From Pseudofabraea citricarpa (lineage: Eukaryota > Ascomycota > Leotiomycetes > Helotiales > Dermateaceae): DNA of 64,000 nt. A program made the translations under genes and the position numbers. The notes under the pieces were generated by a model. It had not been told where the DNA came from. It was given only the letters and a program-made list of their open reading frames with translations, and did not search any database. The DNA lies in assembly GCA_029641185.1 (NCBI GenBank), contig JAPWGK010000023.1, positions 620,001 to 684,000 of the forward strand. Direction: 5' to 3'. Below are positions 35,816 to 48,008 of this stretch, in pieces (the stretch's first letter is position 1; each line of letters starts with the position of its first letter).

Positions 35816-38800
35816 TCAATCGAGAAGTGTGCTGTTCTTGGGTTCTTGCTCATGATCATTCCAGCTTCCTGGTACTCGTCTGTAGGAATCTCTGAAATCA
35901 GGAAGGCAGTCAGAGTAAAAGCTCGAATCCCCAACATCAACATCACCTTCGTCTTTAGCACCATCACCGATTACTACTCCAACTCTGCGTTTTTCCCTTT
36001 CGGCGCCTCGAACCATTTCCCCAACTTCCCGTTCAAGTTCACCATCACGTGGGGTACCGCTGCCCAGAAGTTCAAGCTCAGGGTATTCCACATTTCCGCC
36101 TACCTGAATACTACTCTTGCGACCATGGACCCTGTCTGACATGGATGCAGTACTAGTAGTACGAATTTGATAGAGATTAGCCCTAAACCTGTGGCTCCAA
36201 CCAATTTTGTGGGGTTCGTTTTCGTGATCTTGATGTTCCTGACAATCGGGAGTTGAGGCGAAATCTTGAGGCTCGACACGGTCACTGGGTCCAGCGCTCT
36301 CTGTTCTTTCTGAGCGTGTATGGGAAGGAAATCGGGACCAAGATGCTGGGAGTTTGCCGGCAGAAGGACCACGTTGGAGCGAACGGCCACGAGGAATAAT
36401 GCTCCTGCTCTTGTCTTTTGCACCATGCTCAATCTCCTCCAGCTCATGCTCCCAAGCACTCATATTCGCCTCTTCCTTTTCTCGAAGGCGAAATTCTTGC
36501 TTGATTCGTTCTCTAGCCTCCTCGGCTGTCTCTACTCGTTCAGATTCCTCAGAGCTATCCTCCTTGTCCGCTCCAAGGATATGTTCGTGATTCGTAATAC
36601 TCTTTACATTTGTACTTTTTCTGGTTGACAATTTAAACGACAAAGTTTTTAAGGTCAAGGTACTGGAAGCTTTTCGACGACCTTTCGGTACCTTCATAGA
36701 ATCGCCCATCTGCCGGGCCGTAGCATCACCATGCATCTTAACTGCCCTAGTCCAAGCATACTGCGCACTGTCGGGAAACTCGTCCATTGGGTCTACAGCA
36801 CTTCCTGCTGTCTGTGGTGTCTTGTCATGGACGGAAAGTTTACCTTGTGACACATTTAAGATGCTAGAAACGTTAGGAAAATGATAACCATGGCCAATGC
36901 GTGGTGTTGGTATTGAAGACAGATCAATATCCGGATGTGGCTGGTCAAGCTTATGGGTAGAAGCAGAACCATCATAGCTTTTTGCACCAAGCTTTCCGAG
37001 TTTCGGGAAATGTGGAAAATGAAGAGAATATATTATGGACGGCTTACCATTGGAAGGAGCTCTACCGAGCTCTTCTCTGAATCTGCTCTTCTTGCCACGT
37101 CTTGCTAAGTTTGCTTGACTTGATTCAGAGTTTTGAGATAATTCCTCAGTGTTGGAAGTCTCAGTGTTGGAAGCCGTAATATGTCTTGACTCAGTTGTGC
37201 CACTCAGTGCTGTAGCAACTTCATCTTCCAATCGATTAGGCGAGTCCTCTGGTGAAGAAGGCACTGCAGTGTCTATTTTAAATTGATTATTAATATGATA
37301 AACATAAGCTCAGTTGAGTTACTCACCATTGGTGTTTACTCCAAGTGCTAGATTGCTTGGATTTGGAGACAGAGGTAAAAATATGCTGCTCCACGAAGGA
37401 TTCTCTGTCTCGTTAGACCTATTGTTTATATCTTGAACTATATCTCGAACTCGGTAACTGTGGGGGTTGAAAGGAGATGCGGGAATATTTGGACGACCAC
37501 GCTGCTGAGTGCCACTTTCCTCTGTTGATAGTTGTGGTGAAGACGAAGAATTGCGAAGATCTCTAGCGAGTACTCTGGGGACGCCCATTTCTTGGAGACG
37601 GACTGAGCCGGATTCAGTGGGCCCATCAACACCACCAAATTCTTGAGTCGAACTTCTAACTCGTGGTAAAGAATCAGGGGGATCTTGGTTACCACTACTC
37701 TCCGAGGATCCAATGATATCCGACCTAACCCGCAAGCCTTGACTATTGAGCCATCTACTCATTTCAGGAGAATTGACCGTCTGTGGTTCGGTCTCAACCA
37801 TAGACTCAGGCTCAGTGTGCTCCCTACTCAACTTTCGGAGGTTTTCGGCTCTGTTGGGTCCTCTCATTGAGTCCCGCCATGATAATGGAGCAACATCTGC
37901 AGCAGAAACACTCGGCAAGCGTTGTGGTGTAAGCTCCGGTGCTTGTGGTAATTCAGGAATAGAGCTCATGTCTCTAGTCGAAAGGCTGGGAAGGCTATGC
38001 CCTCTTGAAAGAGCCATATCGGAATGCGTCGATGTACTACCACTCGTCTCGACTTGGGGTTCTGCAGACAATTCTGGTTGATGTCGTCTAGATTGAATCA
38101 GCGACGTCCTTCTCTTCTTGCGGATTCAAAATATCCATAAATAAAAAAGAGAAATATGCAATGGATATCCATACCTGTAGGTGTGTGCTCCATCGTCTTC
38201 TCTCTCGGAGGCAAACACAAGAACTGAAGTTGATTCCTCTGTATTGGTGTCGGCAGAGTGTACTTTTCTCGCACGAGAATTCTTTCTTGACGATAGCATA
38301 GACTCGCGTTGCCTAGATTGAATCAGCAATGTCTCTCTGTGTTGGATAGAAATCTTTATAACAAGAAACAAAAAACAAAAAATGTGCTGTGGATACACAT
38401 ACTTAGCAAACGTGGAAGCCATATCTTCTGGGACCACATATTCAAATTTCATATCAGAGTCGGATGGTGCTGGATCAGTGCTGTCATTAATAGGTGTGGC
38501 ATCTTCGCTGTCGTTGCCTGTCAACTGTTGTTGGGCACTCTCCACGTCAATCTGTCGACGCTCTGCATCCCCTCCAACCGATTCTTCGGTGTTGTCTAAA
38601 GTCGAGGAAGGTTCTTCAGGAGCTTTTCCCCTAGTAAATCGTTGTCGTATCTTGCTCTGTATGTTGCCCAGAGACACAGAACTCTTCATTGAAGTGACTT
38701 TCTTGTTGTCTATATTTGACTTACGAGATGTGTCATAGTCAGATGTTGTAGACTCTCGAGACTTGCCTTTCTTGATTCGTGATTTCATAGCACTCAATGA

Positions 38801-39049
38801 AATCGAGCTCGTCTTGTTCACAAGTTCCTCGGATTGATGCTGTTGGTCCAACTGGGCCGGATTGATGCTGTTGGTAGCTTCCATTGCTATAGCATCTTCT
38901 GGTCTTGAAGAACGAGATGCACTGCTAGAAGATATCAGTGGTGCGGTTATTGTTACAGTCTTGTGTTGGAAAGTCGATGAAGCTGATCTTGGTGATTCTG
39001 CCTCTGGTGAAGGGGGATCTCGACTTGTGCAACAATTATCAGTACCCAT
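35816..39049 (-). CDS. Large Ser-rich, probably disordered protein of unknown function
   Basis: Four minus-strand exons (39049-38403, 38312-38175, 38087-37327, 37272-35816) join in frame to give 1000 residues. The introns are 90, 87 and 54 nt. I do not recognise a domain. The protein is rich in Ser, Thr, Asn and Glu, with basic patches and little hydrophobic core. An imperfect internal repeat is visible in the N-terminal third: LSAMKSRIKKGK against LGNIQSKIRQRFTRGK. A similar basic Ser-rich stretch recurs near residue 700. A predicted charged helix (about REEKEEANMSAWEHELEEIE) lies in the last exon. The first two introns are homologous to each other (see findings). Codon reading is continuous across all junctions, so it is likely a real gene, perhaps confined to related fungi. 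Confidence 0.7.
38088..38174 (-). repeat. Intron 2 of the orphan gene, homologous to intron 1
   Basis: An 87-nt phase-2 intron. On the minus strand it starts GTATGGATATCCA and ends GCTGATTCAATCTAG. Its last 15 nt are identical to those of the 90-nt intron at 38313-38402, and most of the rest aligns. Confidence 0.75.
38313..38402 (-). repeat. Intron 1 of the orphan gene, homologous to intron 2
   Basis: A 90-nt phase-2 intron. On the minus strand it starts GTATGTGTATCCA and ends GCTGATTCAATCTAG. It is separated from its relative by a 138-nt exon whose length is a multiple of three. Confidence 0.75.
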
Positions 39050-40085
39050 TACTGAATTAAGGCATTGCGTCTGATATTGATGAAGGAGGGGAGAGGGTCA
39101 AAGAATTTGAAGTGTATTAAAGGGGTTTTATGGTCGTTTGTGTGTGTTGGTATGTGTGCGTTTGAGATCTTTTCGAACTCAAAGCAAGTGCTTGCAGGTG
39201 GTTACAAGAACTGCACTTGCCTACCGAGCAAGCAGGCACAACACAAAGCAGCAAAACTAACCGACCATATGAGCGGATCATGCGGTTCATGCGGATCATG
39301 CAGGAACCTTCTATTGAACTATGAACACTGTCGTTAATTTAATGTAATAATTCCAGCTCAAAGGTAGGGCATCTTCCGCAACCACACACTGTTTTTTCAC
39401 ATAAATACCACCCTAATTAGCAGACACTCACTATTTCAATATCCTCGGGCTCTCCTAATTTTAGCAATAAACACAATACTTAATCATAGTTATAAAACTT
39501 TCAGTTAAAGACTTAGTAATGGGTGTCATTCTGGAAAGGCTGTCCCGAGATTCCATAATACCTCTCATATAAGACAATATATACGCAGAACATAGACTCC
39601 TACGCTCCATAGTATATTTATCATATATAGGTAATAAATAGTTTATTCTAACAAAACAATATCCTGGCTATATAGTATAACAAAACATTATGCTGGAGAG
39701 CTGCACGTATTCAAGGTTTAAGTCCCTGATGATGCAAAGGAAGTCGGCATGATCAGGGCACGCCACTATCGACATAATAACCTTGGAACACCCTCACAAC
39801 TTGTGACAAAAATCCACTCTAATCTGAGAGAATAACGAACTGAGATGAAAGAGCTTGAGACTAAAGTCATTTCAACGGGGATAAGTAACCCCGGCCGGTG
39901 ACAAGTAGTTCCGGCCGGTTAGCCCCTCGGGCAGCAGCGATTTCAAATGGCGAAAAACAATCTTATCGGATGGCGCAGGCCTTACCCCACCATATCAACA
40001 TTCGCAATACACAGCACAATCGCATTGTCAGAGCAACTCAAATCGCCCCGGGAGTACAAAGCTATCTTTAGCAGTAGGCGCAGAC
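39050..40085. other. Divergent promoter region between the orphan gene and CIA1
   Basis: About 1 kb. The middle (39330-39700) is AT-rich with no open frame of note. A duplicated GGCCGG motif lies at 39892-39920. The flanking genes are transcribed away from it. Confidence 0.55.
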
Positions 40086-41348
40086 ATGGCATCCGAAGCT
40101 GGGCATCTTGTCCATCTCGCAGATTTCAAACCACCGTCCTCCACGCGCGCATGGGTGTCGATTCCAAACCCCAATGGTCTTCCGCTCATTGCGACTGCGA
40201 CGTCCGAAAAGACCGTTCGCGTATACTCGCTGGCAAACTTTACATTACACTCTACGCTCGAAGGTGGGCACTCGCGGTCCGTCCGATCAGTTGCGTGGAA
40301 GCCTGCGGCCAAAAACAATGGGGTTCTAAGCATCGCCACGGGCAGCTTTGATTCTACAATGGGGATCTGGAGACGGAGGGAAGGGGAGGCACAAGCAGAC
40401 AATACTGAAGCGCTAGAACTCGAGGTCACAAGAAATGGTGTGGTCTCAAATAGTGGTGATTCAGACGATGGCGAGGACTGGGAGTTTGCTATTGTGCTCG
40501 AGGGGCACGATTCAGAAGTAAAACACGTTGCTTATTCGCCTTCTGGCCAATGGCTTGCATCATGCTCCCGCGACAAGTCAATATGGATCTGGGAGGAGAT
40601 AGGTGAAGAGGGAGATGACGAATTTGAGACTGTGGCGGTTCTACAAGAACATACAGCAGATGTAAAGTGCGTATGTTGGCGAGCGCAGGGTGAAAATGAT
40701 GAAGGCGAAGTCCTAGCAAGCTCAAGCTATGACGACACAATCCGATTATGGAGGGAAGAAGAGGAAGGAGAATGGGGCTGCTTCGCAGTAATGGAAGGTC
40801 ACGATGGAATAGTCTGGAGTCTGGATTGGGAACCAGAGGTATCTATGAAGAAGGATGAGTCGCGAAAAAGTCCAAGACTTATATCTTCCTCCGCCGATAC
40901 GACTATTCGGGTTTGGTCGCGGGCTCCAGAGCCACCGCAGCCCAATAAGCCGTCTTTTTTCAATTCTGGTATCCCAAGCACAATGCGTCCCGCACCTGTG
41001 GATGAGACCTGGAACTGTACGTCTGTCTTGCCCAGAGCTCACGATTTACCCATCTACAGCGTAAGCTGGAGCAAGAAAACTGGTCGTGTTGTCTCAGCAG
41101 GTGGTGATGGAAAAGTGGTTGTTTACGAAGAGCAGAAGGTCAAGAAAAAGGTTGGAGGGCAGCAAGTCGATGGCACTGAGATGCAATGGGTTATTATTTC
41201 GATTCTCGAAGGTGCCCACGGTCCATACGAGGTGAATCATGTTATATGGTGCACACGGTTTGATGCTGGCAAAAAAGAGGATGGTGAAGAGATGGTTATC
41301 ACGACAGGAGATGACGGAGTAGTCAAGGCATGGGCCATTGAGAATTAA
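40086..41348 (+). CDS. CIA1: Cytosolic iron-sulfur assembly protein 1, WD40 beta-propeller
   Basis: An intronless frame of 420 residues starting at an ATG in GAC-ATG-G context. WD40 repeats run the whole length, with clear blades such as GHSRSVRSVAWKP, GHDSEVKHVAYSPSGQWLASCSRDKSIWIWE, EHTADVKCVCW, ASSSYDDTIRLW, GHDGIVWSLDW, SSSADTTIRVW, AHDLPIYSVSW and ITTGDDGVVKAWAI. The order and acidic insertions fit CIA1/CIAO1, a subunit of the CIA targeting complex that delivers Fe-S clusters to cytosolic and nuclear apoproteins. It is slightly longer than the yeast protein because of acidic loop insertions. It is an essential housekeeping gene in yeast. Confidence 0.93.
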   Translation: MASEAGHLVHLADFKPPSSTRAWVSIPNPNGLPLIATATSEKTVRVYSLANFTLHSTLEGGHSRSVRSVAWKPAAKNNGVLSIATGSFDSTMGIWRRREGEAQADNTEALELEVTRNGVVSNSGDSDDGEDWEFAIVLEGHDSEVKHVAYSPSGQWLASCSRDKSIWIWEEIGEEGDDEFETVAVLQEHTADVKCVCWRAQGENDEGEVLASSSYDDTIRLWREEEEGEWGCFAVMEGHDGIVWSLDWEPEVSMKKDESRKSPRLISSSADTTIRVWSRAPEPPQPNKPSFFNSGIPSTMRPAPVDETWNCTSVLPRAHDLPIYSVSWSKKTGRVVSAGGDGKVVVYEEQKVKKKVGGQQVDGTEMQWVIISILEGAHGPYEVNHVIWCTRFDAGKKEDGEEMVITTGDDGVVKAWAIEN

Positions 41349-41723
41349 CGGAACCCTCGGCGAGAGTTGCTGTAATATGTATAGACGAACCGATTCTTTT
41401 CATGCATAGCGAAAGGGCGTATAGGAGCAGGGGAAAACGGAAGAGGCACTGTTCATCTTAGATGGAATGGTTGTATATAAATAAGCCAGCGAATGCTACA
41501 TAAGTGGTCGACGAATCGAATTCTGCTCCAGTGCGAAGAACTTGCGGGGTATGAGAGAAAAGGGCCCGAAGACTCAAGACTGATTGTGTTGAATGATTTC
41601 CTTGATTCGTTACTTCAAATCGCTACAACAGGCTTTTAACCTGGGCTAGCAGTAAAAGCATTGCATTATAATAGACTCCTCTGATGCTTACTACAGATTT
41701 GTCTTGTTTAATTTCACTTATAA

Positions 41724-41971
41724 ACAAATTCCCTCTACTAGTTTCCGAGGAAGTCATCAAAACACAATACACAATTAAATCCAATAAGAAGACTAATCTT
41801 GCTACACAATATATAACTAGCCATTACCTCCTGCAGTCCAACAAACCCCCTCTGCTGGCATCAGAGAAGTTATCAAAGTACACTAGTAGATGATTATCAA
41901 ATATCTAACAAGAAGACCGACCAATCTTAGTATGAAGTATATATAGCTAGCTATTACCTTCCGCAATTCAA
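41724..41971. repeat. Diverged tandem duplication of about 120-130 bp
   Basis: Two adjacent copies, about 41724-41841 and 41842-41971, share the order of blocks CAAATTCCCTCTACT / CAAACCCCCTCTGCT, GAAGTCATCAAA / GAAGTTATCAAA, AAGAAGACTAATCTT / AAGAAGACCGACCAATCTT, and TAGCCATTACCTCC / TAGCTATTACCTTCC. Differences are mostly transitions, plus one or more indels. Origin unknown. Confidence 0.7.
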
Positions 41972-43975
41972 CCACAGGTTGGAGATTGAGAATACAACTT
42001 ATAGTTCTCTCTTGTATAACCAATATATAGCAATCACAGAGAATCTATATACTACAGCAGCCCATCTTCAATAAGACCTGTAGAGTACGTATCTCCTTGG
42101 CGATGAGAGAAATACAGGCAAGAACTGTTAGTTAGCTCTTTAACATATGTCCTTCATATCCCCTATTGAATTCCCATCTCTGCATCCCCATATCAAGAAT
42201 CTCATACAGGGCTGGGCTACAACTTACTTACTACCTCGTCCTCAACACAAGAGCCCAAGACTGCAAGTCACAAAACGAGGCAGGTGCCACCGATCAGTCA
42301 AAGTGACTACATTTTCTTTTCCTTTCCACAATACTCCCCATCCTACCGAAATCCCCTCAGTATCAAGGCAACCAACAAAGCCCACATCAAAAATCTCAGC
42401 CACTTCCCGCTTCCCACCTCCCGGTCTCTGTCACAACGACCATGCAGGTGACAAAAGGGCGTCATGGTTAGTGGACACCCGAGGGGGGAAAAAGAAGGAG
42501 AAGAAGAGGATACCAAGTAAGACCCAGGTGGGCATAGACGCATGAATGAGTCACCCACACCCGCACCAGTACAGCACAGGCGATGATCCCCAAAGGACGT
42601 AAGAGCTTACGAGTCTTTTCTTCTTTTCCCTCTCCTCTTTTTCCTTCCTGGGTCGTGACGTGAGGGTGAGTCAAAGTGATGAAGTGATGAAGTGATGAAG
42701 TGGTGGGTAGGTGTCGGTTGCCTAGCTCGCTTCTTGGGTAGTTGTATTGCTGCTACTGATGGTGGTAGTGGGTGTGAGGGTGTTGCCTAGAGCAAATCTG
42801 ATCAGGCACCACGAGAGTCTTGAGATGGGATGCTGTATGAGATGGTTGCAGATAAGAGGGGTTGGGCTTTTCTCAACTTTTTCTTGCCTTGTCTTGCCTT
42901 GGGCTTGGTTTTCTATTCTGGCTTTTAAACCTGAGGATGGGTTTGGGTAGATTGTAACCACTGCGTCGTCGCTTCTTTCTCGCTGCGGGAAACGAGGACC
43001 GAGGCGAGGTAGTAGGGTAGATACTTCACTTCTGAAAGGTGATCGACCTAGCGGGAGCTCTGAATAGTCAGGTCTTCTTGATGGGCTAAATATGACGGGT
43101 AGAAGATAGCCATCTTATAATCCGGAAGGAGAGCTACATGATTGGAGGTTTAGGGTGGTTGAAGGGGAGTTTGAGTCTGGAGATGATGTCGTCGGCTCTT
43201 GCAAGGAAAGGGAGGATAAATGTAGGCAACCTGACTTGTATATTCTTTCTCTCTCCTTTCAGATTGCTATCCAAATACAAGTCTACTCCTTCCTAAATCA
43301 TGCGGTCAAAGGCATAGCTATCAGAAGTTAAGTAAGTATGCCCGCCTTTCTATCAATCCTTATTTTTATTTTTATTTTTCCCAAAAGAAAAAAAAAAACA
43401 AAAAAAACAGAACCCTCAAAAAGTCTCAAGCGACCACCACTCCCTCACTCCCTCACCCACTTTCAAAGCCATCACAACAGACACAAACACCTCACCACAC
43501 GATCCCTCACCCCTACACTATTTTCCTCCCCAGGACCAGAAAAAATCCAGAGGGAAAAAAAAAAGTCCTTGCTTTCACGACCCCAAAAAAAGCACGCCAT
43601 CCCATCCCAAGCCGTGCCGTATACCCAGCGAGAAAAAAACTCGCCTCCCTCCAAGAGCACTCGGGCGGAAGGGAAGAAAGACAAACTAGCAAAGGAAAAC
43701 GTAAAAACAGACGAAGGAAAAAAATGAAGGCTCTGATTTTTTTTTTCTTTCTCTTCTCCTTGCTGCAGAGTCTAGAGTCTAGAGTTCAGAGTCCAGACAG
43801 ATAGGTATCCATCCTGTCTCCTTCCCCACTTGGCTAGAGGGACTAGCACTTAGTACGTAGTATCTATATCCACACTCACTCACTCACTTTCCTGACGATG
43901 GGAACAAACGAGTAAACACTCAGGAGGAGAAAAGAGAGGATAAAAACCCAGCGAGGCTGAAGAGGATCCAGAAGT

Positions 43976-43978
<3 letters not shown>

Positions 43979-44012
<34 letters not shown>
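43979..44012. repeat. (GA)n microsatellite
   Basis: An almost pure run of GA dinucleotides of about 34 nt, visible directly. Confidence 0.9.
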
Positions 44013-44014
<2 letters not shown>

Positions 44015-47000
44015 CCAAGCAGAGACTAGCTCAGAGAAACGTGAAAAAAAAAGGGTATTCAGTCCCCAGTTGTTTATTCTCCCCTCTCATCCTCTCCTCA
44101 CCAAGCCGGGGCTGGCATGTTTCTCTCCCAGTCTAGCAGGTACATGCACGCCCCGGCGCCACCCTCGCTCACGAACCAACACTCACTCACTCGTTCAATC
44201 ACACACGCACATCTGCAAATGTGTGTGTGCAGTGTGCACTCCAAAGAAGAAGAAAGACGAAACCCACACAGCTGGGACGGGACCCATTCGCATTCCCATT
44301 CCCATTGTTTCCCTTCCCCGTCCCCGTCCCCGTCCCTGCGCGGGACCCGGTCCCGGTACCGGCAGGAGAGGAGAGGAGAGGAGAAAGATGGAAGGGGAGC
44401 CAGAATAGGAAGGCCTATCCTGCGAGGGACTGACGCAATTTCTGCGCGAGGGAAGGAGGGAGGAGAAGAGATAAGGAGATAGAGAAGAAACCGAAATAGA
44501 AACACAAAAGAGAGGGATGAGGAAGGTGAGGGTGAGGGTGAGGTGGCCGGGCAAAAAAGTAGGACTGTACGTACATAGGTAGGATAGGGTCGGCGGCGGA
44601 GGAGGAGGAGGAGGGGGAGGCGGATTTGCAATCAAACATAAACAAGTAAACAAGACAACACGATATAATACACGAGGTGACTCCCATGCCGTGCAGGGAA
44701 ACCGAACCAAAAAAAAAAAGAGAAACAAAACGAAACATACTGATAGTACCAAACATCCGCACGATGGCGCAACCCCTCTCCCCCCCCCTCCCCAAAAGAG
44801 AGAGGAAACGGGGGGCCCATCTAGTATATCGTATACAGCTACTGTACACTGTACAGAGTACAGTACGTACACACGTACCCCTCTCATCCTTCCATGTCCA
44901 TCTTTTTTCGTCAATCCTTCCATCTAATTCTCCGCACACACACGCACACGCACACACTCTCCATTCCTGCTCGTGCTTGCCTTGCCTTGTCATGCCCACC
45001 TATTACCCATTTATCTACCTAACCGGGTACCGCACCGTGCTGTATCTTATCACACAATATGTATGTATATCCACACCCACACACCTGGAGGGACAGGTAG
45101 AGTAAGACACTCAGCTCATCAATCAGTCAATCAATTAATCAATGAATCCCGTACCCATGCCCATGCCCATGCCCCCTTTTGAAAACCCAAACCCCCAAAC
45201 CCCTAAAATCCCATCCCATCCCCTGCACCAAAGAGAGGCGAACACAAGCTCATCGCTCATCGCCCATCGCTCAACGCTCAGCCGTTTCTCGGGATCGCCG
45301 TTTGGCCATGCCTCGGCCGGTATCTCGCGAGCGGCGCTAGTCTGCGGAAGGAAGGCTTCTAGAAATCTGAGAGAACACGAACGAGCCCGGAAGCCACTGC
45401 AAGGCAAGGCAAGATCAGATCCTGAATTTCTTACTTTTATCCGCCGCCCGCCGCCGCCGCCACCACCACCACCACTTCTCGTTATTACCGTGCACGGAGC
45501 CCAAAGCCCAAAGCACAAGGCACAGAGCACAGAGCACAAAGCATCACAACGCCCCAGCAGCAGCAGCAGCAGCCGCCCCACGCCTCTCAAGGGGGGTGGG
45601 AAGTGGAAAGGGAGGGAGGGGTAAGCGGTACCGATCAATCGACGACGACAATAACAACAACCAAAAATCACAGACTGCAGAATCGACAAACGAAAACAAA
45701 AACAAAAAGGAGAGCCCAGAAGAGGATCGTCTCCCCTGTTTGTCCTCGCCTACGGTACTTGTACTTTACTTTACTTTACTTTACAGTAGTGCAAGCAGCT
45801 ACCGCCCCCTCGGGCACATCGGACCGAGTCTGGAAGGTCTACAGTGCAGTGCGGGTACAGGTACAATTTACTACCGGTAGTAGTACGAGTACAGTAGGTC
45901 GTGCTCGTCTCGGTTGGAGAGGCACGAAGCTTTTTGCTGAAGCTTTTTGAGGCTTTACTGTAGAAAGGAAGAAGAAAAGGAAGAACAAAATACTACCGTG
46001 AGAACCAACGGAATCCCCAAAAACAAGGGAATTGGGAAAAATTCGATACTCCACTCTGGCATCTTGTCTTGTGCGGTAGGGAAACCTTCTGTTGCCTCTT
46101 TCTCTTCTGGTCCCTTCGCTTTCCCAGGGTATCCCTATCCCCATCCTTATCCCTATCCCTATCCCTATCCCGTTCGTTCGTTACACAGCACCCCGCGTTG
46201 TCACGTTAGGGAGGTTGTTGCTCTTGTCGTCGTGTTCCTCGGCCATGCCCGGCTATCATATATTGGCCGCAAGTCTGCCGGCAGACGACCGCACAACAGA
46301 CCAAAAGGCAAAACAACGCACCAGGGAATGAAACAGGGAAGAAGAGATATTTCTTTGGTAATGGATAAATGAATGCAAGGTAGGCAATGTAATGTAAGGC
46401 AAGGCAAGGCAAGGCAGTGTGCCGTACCGTACCGTTCCCGTACGTACGTACTGTACCTACCCTACAGTACAAGCACAGTAGGTAGGATTGGGCGGTTACG
46501 GCTACAGCTACGGCTACGGTTATGGCTTCGAAGCTCGAGGTAGCACCACAACCAGCACCACTTAGCACTTACCAATCCAATCCAATTACCCCTCTACCGT
46601 ACTCTCTTTACTCCTCTCGATCCTCTCCCCTCGTACGAAAAACCTTCTTCGCGCGCGCGCGGATGCACGCACGCGCCCGACGAGGGGAGCCGGAGTCCGA
46701 AAGAGAATAGATGGATGGATGGACATTAGACATTTTGGAAGGGCGTGCGAAGGAACTTTGACGTCGGGAACCTTGAATGGTGGTGGCCGCGAGAAATTTC
46801 CACATGCTCACGCGCGCGCCAAAAAAAAAGACGAAAGACAATTTGGAGGCGCAGAGAGATGACGGGAGTGATACGAAAGAGATTCACAGATCGGAAAACC
46901 CGAGCTGGTGGAGAGATTGATCACCTGTCGTCACTCTCTGCTCACTCCATGATCCATCACGAGATTTCCCCTGCATGGAACGCCATCCGGGTCAGACAGA

Positions 47001-47732
47001 GGTTGACAACTTGACACGTCGAGGTCGAGCTCTGCTGTTGTTTCCTCGCTTGGGGCAATTGGCTTTGAGCTAGCTAGCCTTTTGACTCTGGTGCTGCTTA
47101 CCTCGTATGAATTATTATTGTGGTGCTTAAGCTCGAGGGGCCAGCATTCGGAAAGGACGGCAAGGGAACGAAGAGCTGATGGACAACGGCCTGAACTCTC
47201 TGCCTGCCCCGGCTGATTGGACGGCTGAAGTCAAGATGCTCTTCGAGTCTTCGAGAAGCATTCCAGAAGGCGTTTCGGGTTAATTGCCAACTCTCTCTCT
47301 ATCTCTGCCATTATCGTATCGGAGAATTACTTGCCTCCCCCTCCCTCAGCAGATCATGATGCGATGTGTGTGAGCGTGTGTGTCGTCTCCACAAACCGTT
47401 GGCGCAATTCGTTCTTCGAGAAGGAGGAAATATGGAGCATGGCAGATTTAGGCTTTGATATGTGCGAGGAATATTGATTGCAGCGGGGATCAATGATATT
47501 GCGTTTCACTCTCCAGATTGCAGCGAAACACACGCGCCCTCTGCCTGCTGATAACTGGCTGATCGGCGCACTTTTAATCTGGAGCCAGACCGGACACCTT
47601 CTCAGCAGGGAGTAGCTCTGGAATGATAGCAGGTGCAGGGTGGGTTGATGCTTGGTGGTTGGTGCTTGGTGGCAATGACATCTGGCATCTATTCTGATGC
47701 CCGGGCTGGGAGACGGGGATGTAGGAGGGGAC

Positions 47733-48008
47733 GTGTTATGTAGCCTTTGACATATGTTAAATGGCGCTCAATCATTTGATATCGGACTTTATATCGGAGG
47801 GAGCACTGATATATTATTTAGTCTAGTAACTGTAATTGTACGTATTAGAATCGCATTTGATATATGTAATGTAAATTACTATATATGATACAGTTTTACT
47901 AATAACATCTATAGACTTGGTCCTGGAGTTGCCCCTCATACCTCCGATGTAAAGTCCGATATCACATGATTGAGCGCCGTTTAACATATGTCAAAGGCTA
48001 TATAACAC
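47733..48008. mobile_element. MITE-like element with 68-bp terminal inverted repeats
   Basis: The first 68 nt (47733-47800) and the reverse complement of the last 68 nt (47941-48008) match at 64 positions. The repeat ends are GTGTTATGTAGCC... and ...GGCTATATAACAC. The 140-nt interior is AT-rich and has no coding capacity. Three of the four mismatches are transitions. Size, long inverted repeats and absence of a gene fit a miniature inverted-repeat transposable element. I could not find a clear target-site duplication at the edges, so the superfamily is not assigned. As RNA it would fold into a near-perfect long hairpin. Confidence 0.8.

Larger units (their letters stand above)
41349..47732. 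other. Gene-free, repeat-rich region
   Basis: No supported gene on either strand. It contains the diverged tandem repeat at 41724-41971 and a TGATGAAG run (42678-42700). It also holds A-rich tracts near 43390, the (GA)n array at about 43979-44012, CCCCGT units (44318-44338), CTTTA units (about 45760-45783), CCCTAT units (about 46136-46168) and GTACGTAC motifs (46440-46470). Open frames of 100-240 codons here are low-complexity by-products of these tracts on both strands. Confidence 0.55.

Noticed and set aside
44195..44999. Overlapping minus-strand frames of up to 242 codons
   Set aside because: They cover GA, CCGTCC and GGAGGA tracts and several frames are open at once, as expected of simple-sequence DNA.
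46136..46168. Telomere-like repeat
   Set aside because: The unit is CCCTAT, not the fungal telomeric CCCTAA, and the array is short and internal.
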